Below, piece after piece: positions 7,227-7,282 of a DNA stretch of 7,282 bases. The DNA is from Kiritimatiellia bacterium (GTDB lineage: Bacteria > Verrucomicrobiota > Kiritimatiellia > RFP12 > UBA1067): NCBI GenBank assembly GCA_017547265.1, contig JAFYQC010000234.1, forward strand, positions 1-7,282, given 5' to 3'. The stretch's first letter is position 1; every line of letters begins with the position of its first letter. The notes under the pieces were generated by a model, which was given only the letters and a program-made list of their open reading frames with translations, did no database searches and was not told where the DNA came from. The position numbers were made by a program, and so were the translations under genes.

Positions 7227-7249
7227 CGTAAAATGGAGGCATGGGAAAC

Positions 7250-7282
7250 ATGTCACGAATGGCGACAAGCGAGTACATAGGC
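7250..7282 (+). CDS. Start of a rightward ORF, possible IS transposase/integrase (cut by window edge)
   Basis: A frame opens after TAA 7229-7231 and stays open to the end. ATG 7250 has a GGAGG site at 7235-7239, ten bases away; ATG 7241 and ATG 7259 are alternatives. The first residues, MSRMATSEYIG, remind me of the N-termini of integrase-core transposases, and the paired repeats just upstream agree. With only 11 codons visible this is a tentative call, and it could be a different gene or no gene. Confidence 0.35.
   Translation, partial: MSRMATSEYIG

Overview
The window reads as one tightly packed minus-strand operon from a GC-rich bacterium. It begins at a good sigma-70-type promoter (7088-7116) and runs leftward off position 1. 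Six genes follow with gaps of 24, 8, -1, 0 and 2 bases. Most have clear Shine-Dalgarno sequences, so a bacterial origin is secure. The taxon is a guess: the mix of transporter-fused kinase, SpoIIE-type response regulator and short exopolysaccharide genes would fit a gut or environmental member of the PVC group (Lentisphaerota/Kiritimatiellota), but nothing here proves it.

Right edge (7117-7282): no minus-strand gene. Two imperfect direct repeats and the first codons of a rightward ORF that opens off the window edge look like the left end of an insertion sequence (tentative). The operon promoter lies just left of this.

Operon, in transcription order: (1) 7028-5370, a receiver + PP2C/SpoIIE phosphatase + RsbW-like ATPase protein; (2) 5345-5037, a stand-alone HPt phosphotransfer protein; (3) 5028-4300, a short polyprenyl-phosphate sugar-1-phosphate transferase; (4) 4300-3371, a left-handed beta-helix protein with a nucleotidyltransferase-like N-terminus that lacks the usual catalytic loop; (5) 3370-419, a 983-residue fusion of an APC-family amino-acid permease, a histidine kinase and a receiver; (6) 416-1, the membrane N-terminus of another, truncated protein, probably a second sensor.

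Together the operon encodes every step of a His-Asp-His-Asp phosphorelay: permease-kinase-receiver, then HPt, then receiver-phosphatase. Its output is a Ser/Thr phosphatase/kinase-like protein rather than a DNA-binding regulator. Two exopolysaccharide-type enzymes sit between the relay genes. The simplest inference is that a transporter-like sensor of a small nutrient controls glycan synthesis or a partner-switching output. A second oddity is a long inverted repeat built from a 7-base word, lying in frame inside the kinase-receiver linker (about 801-934).
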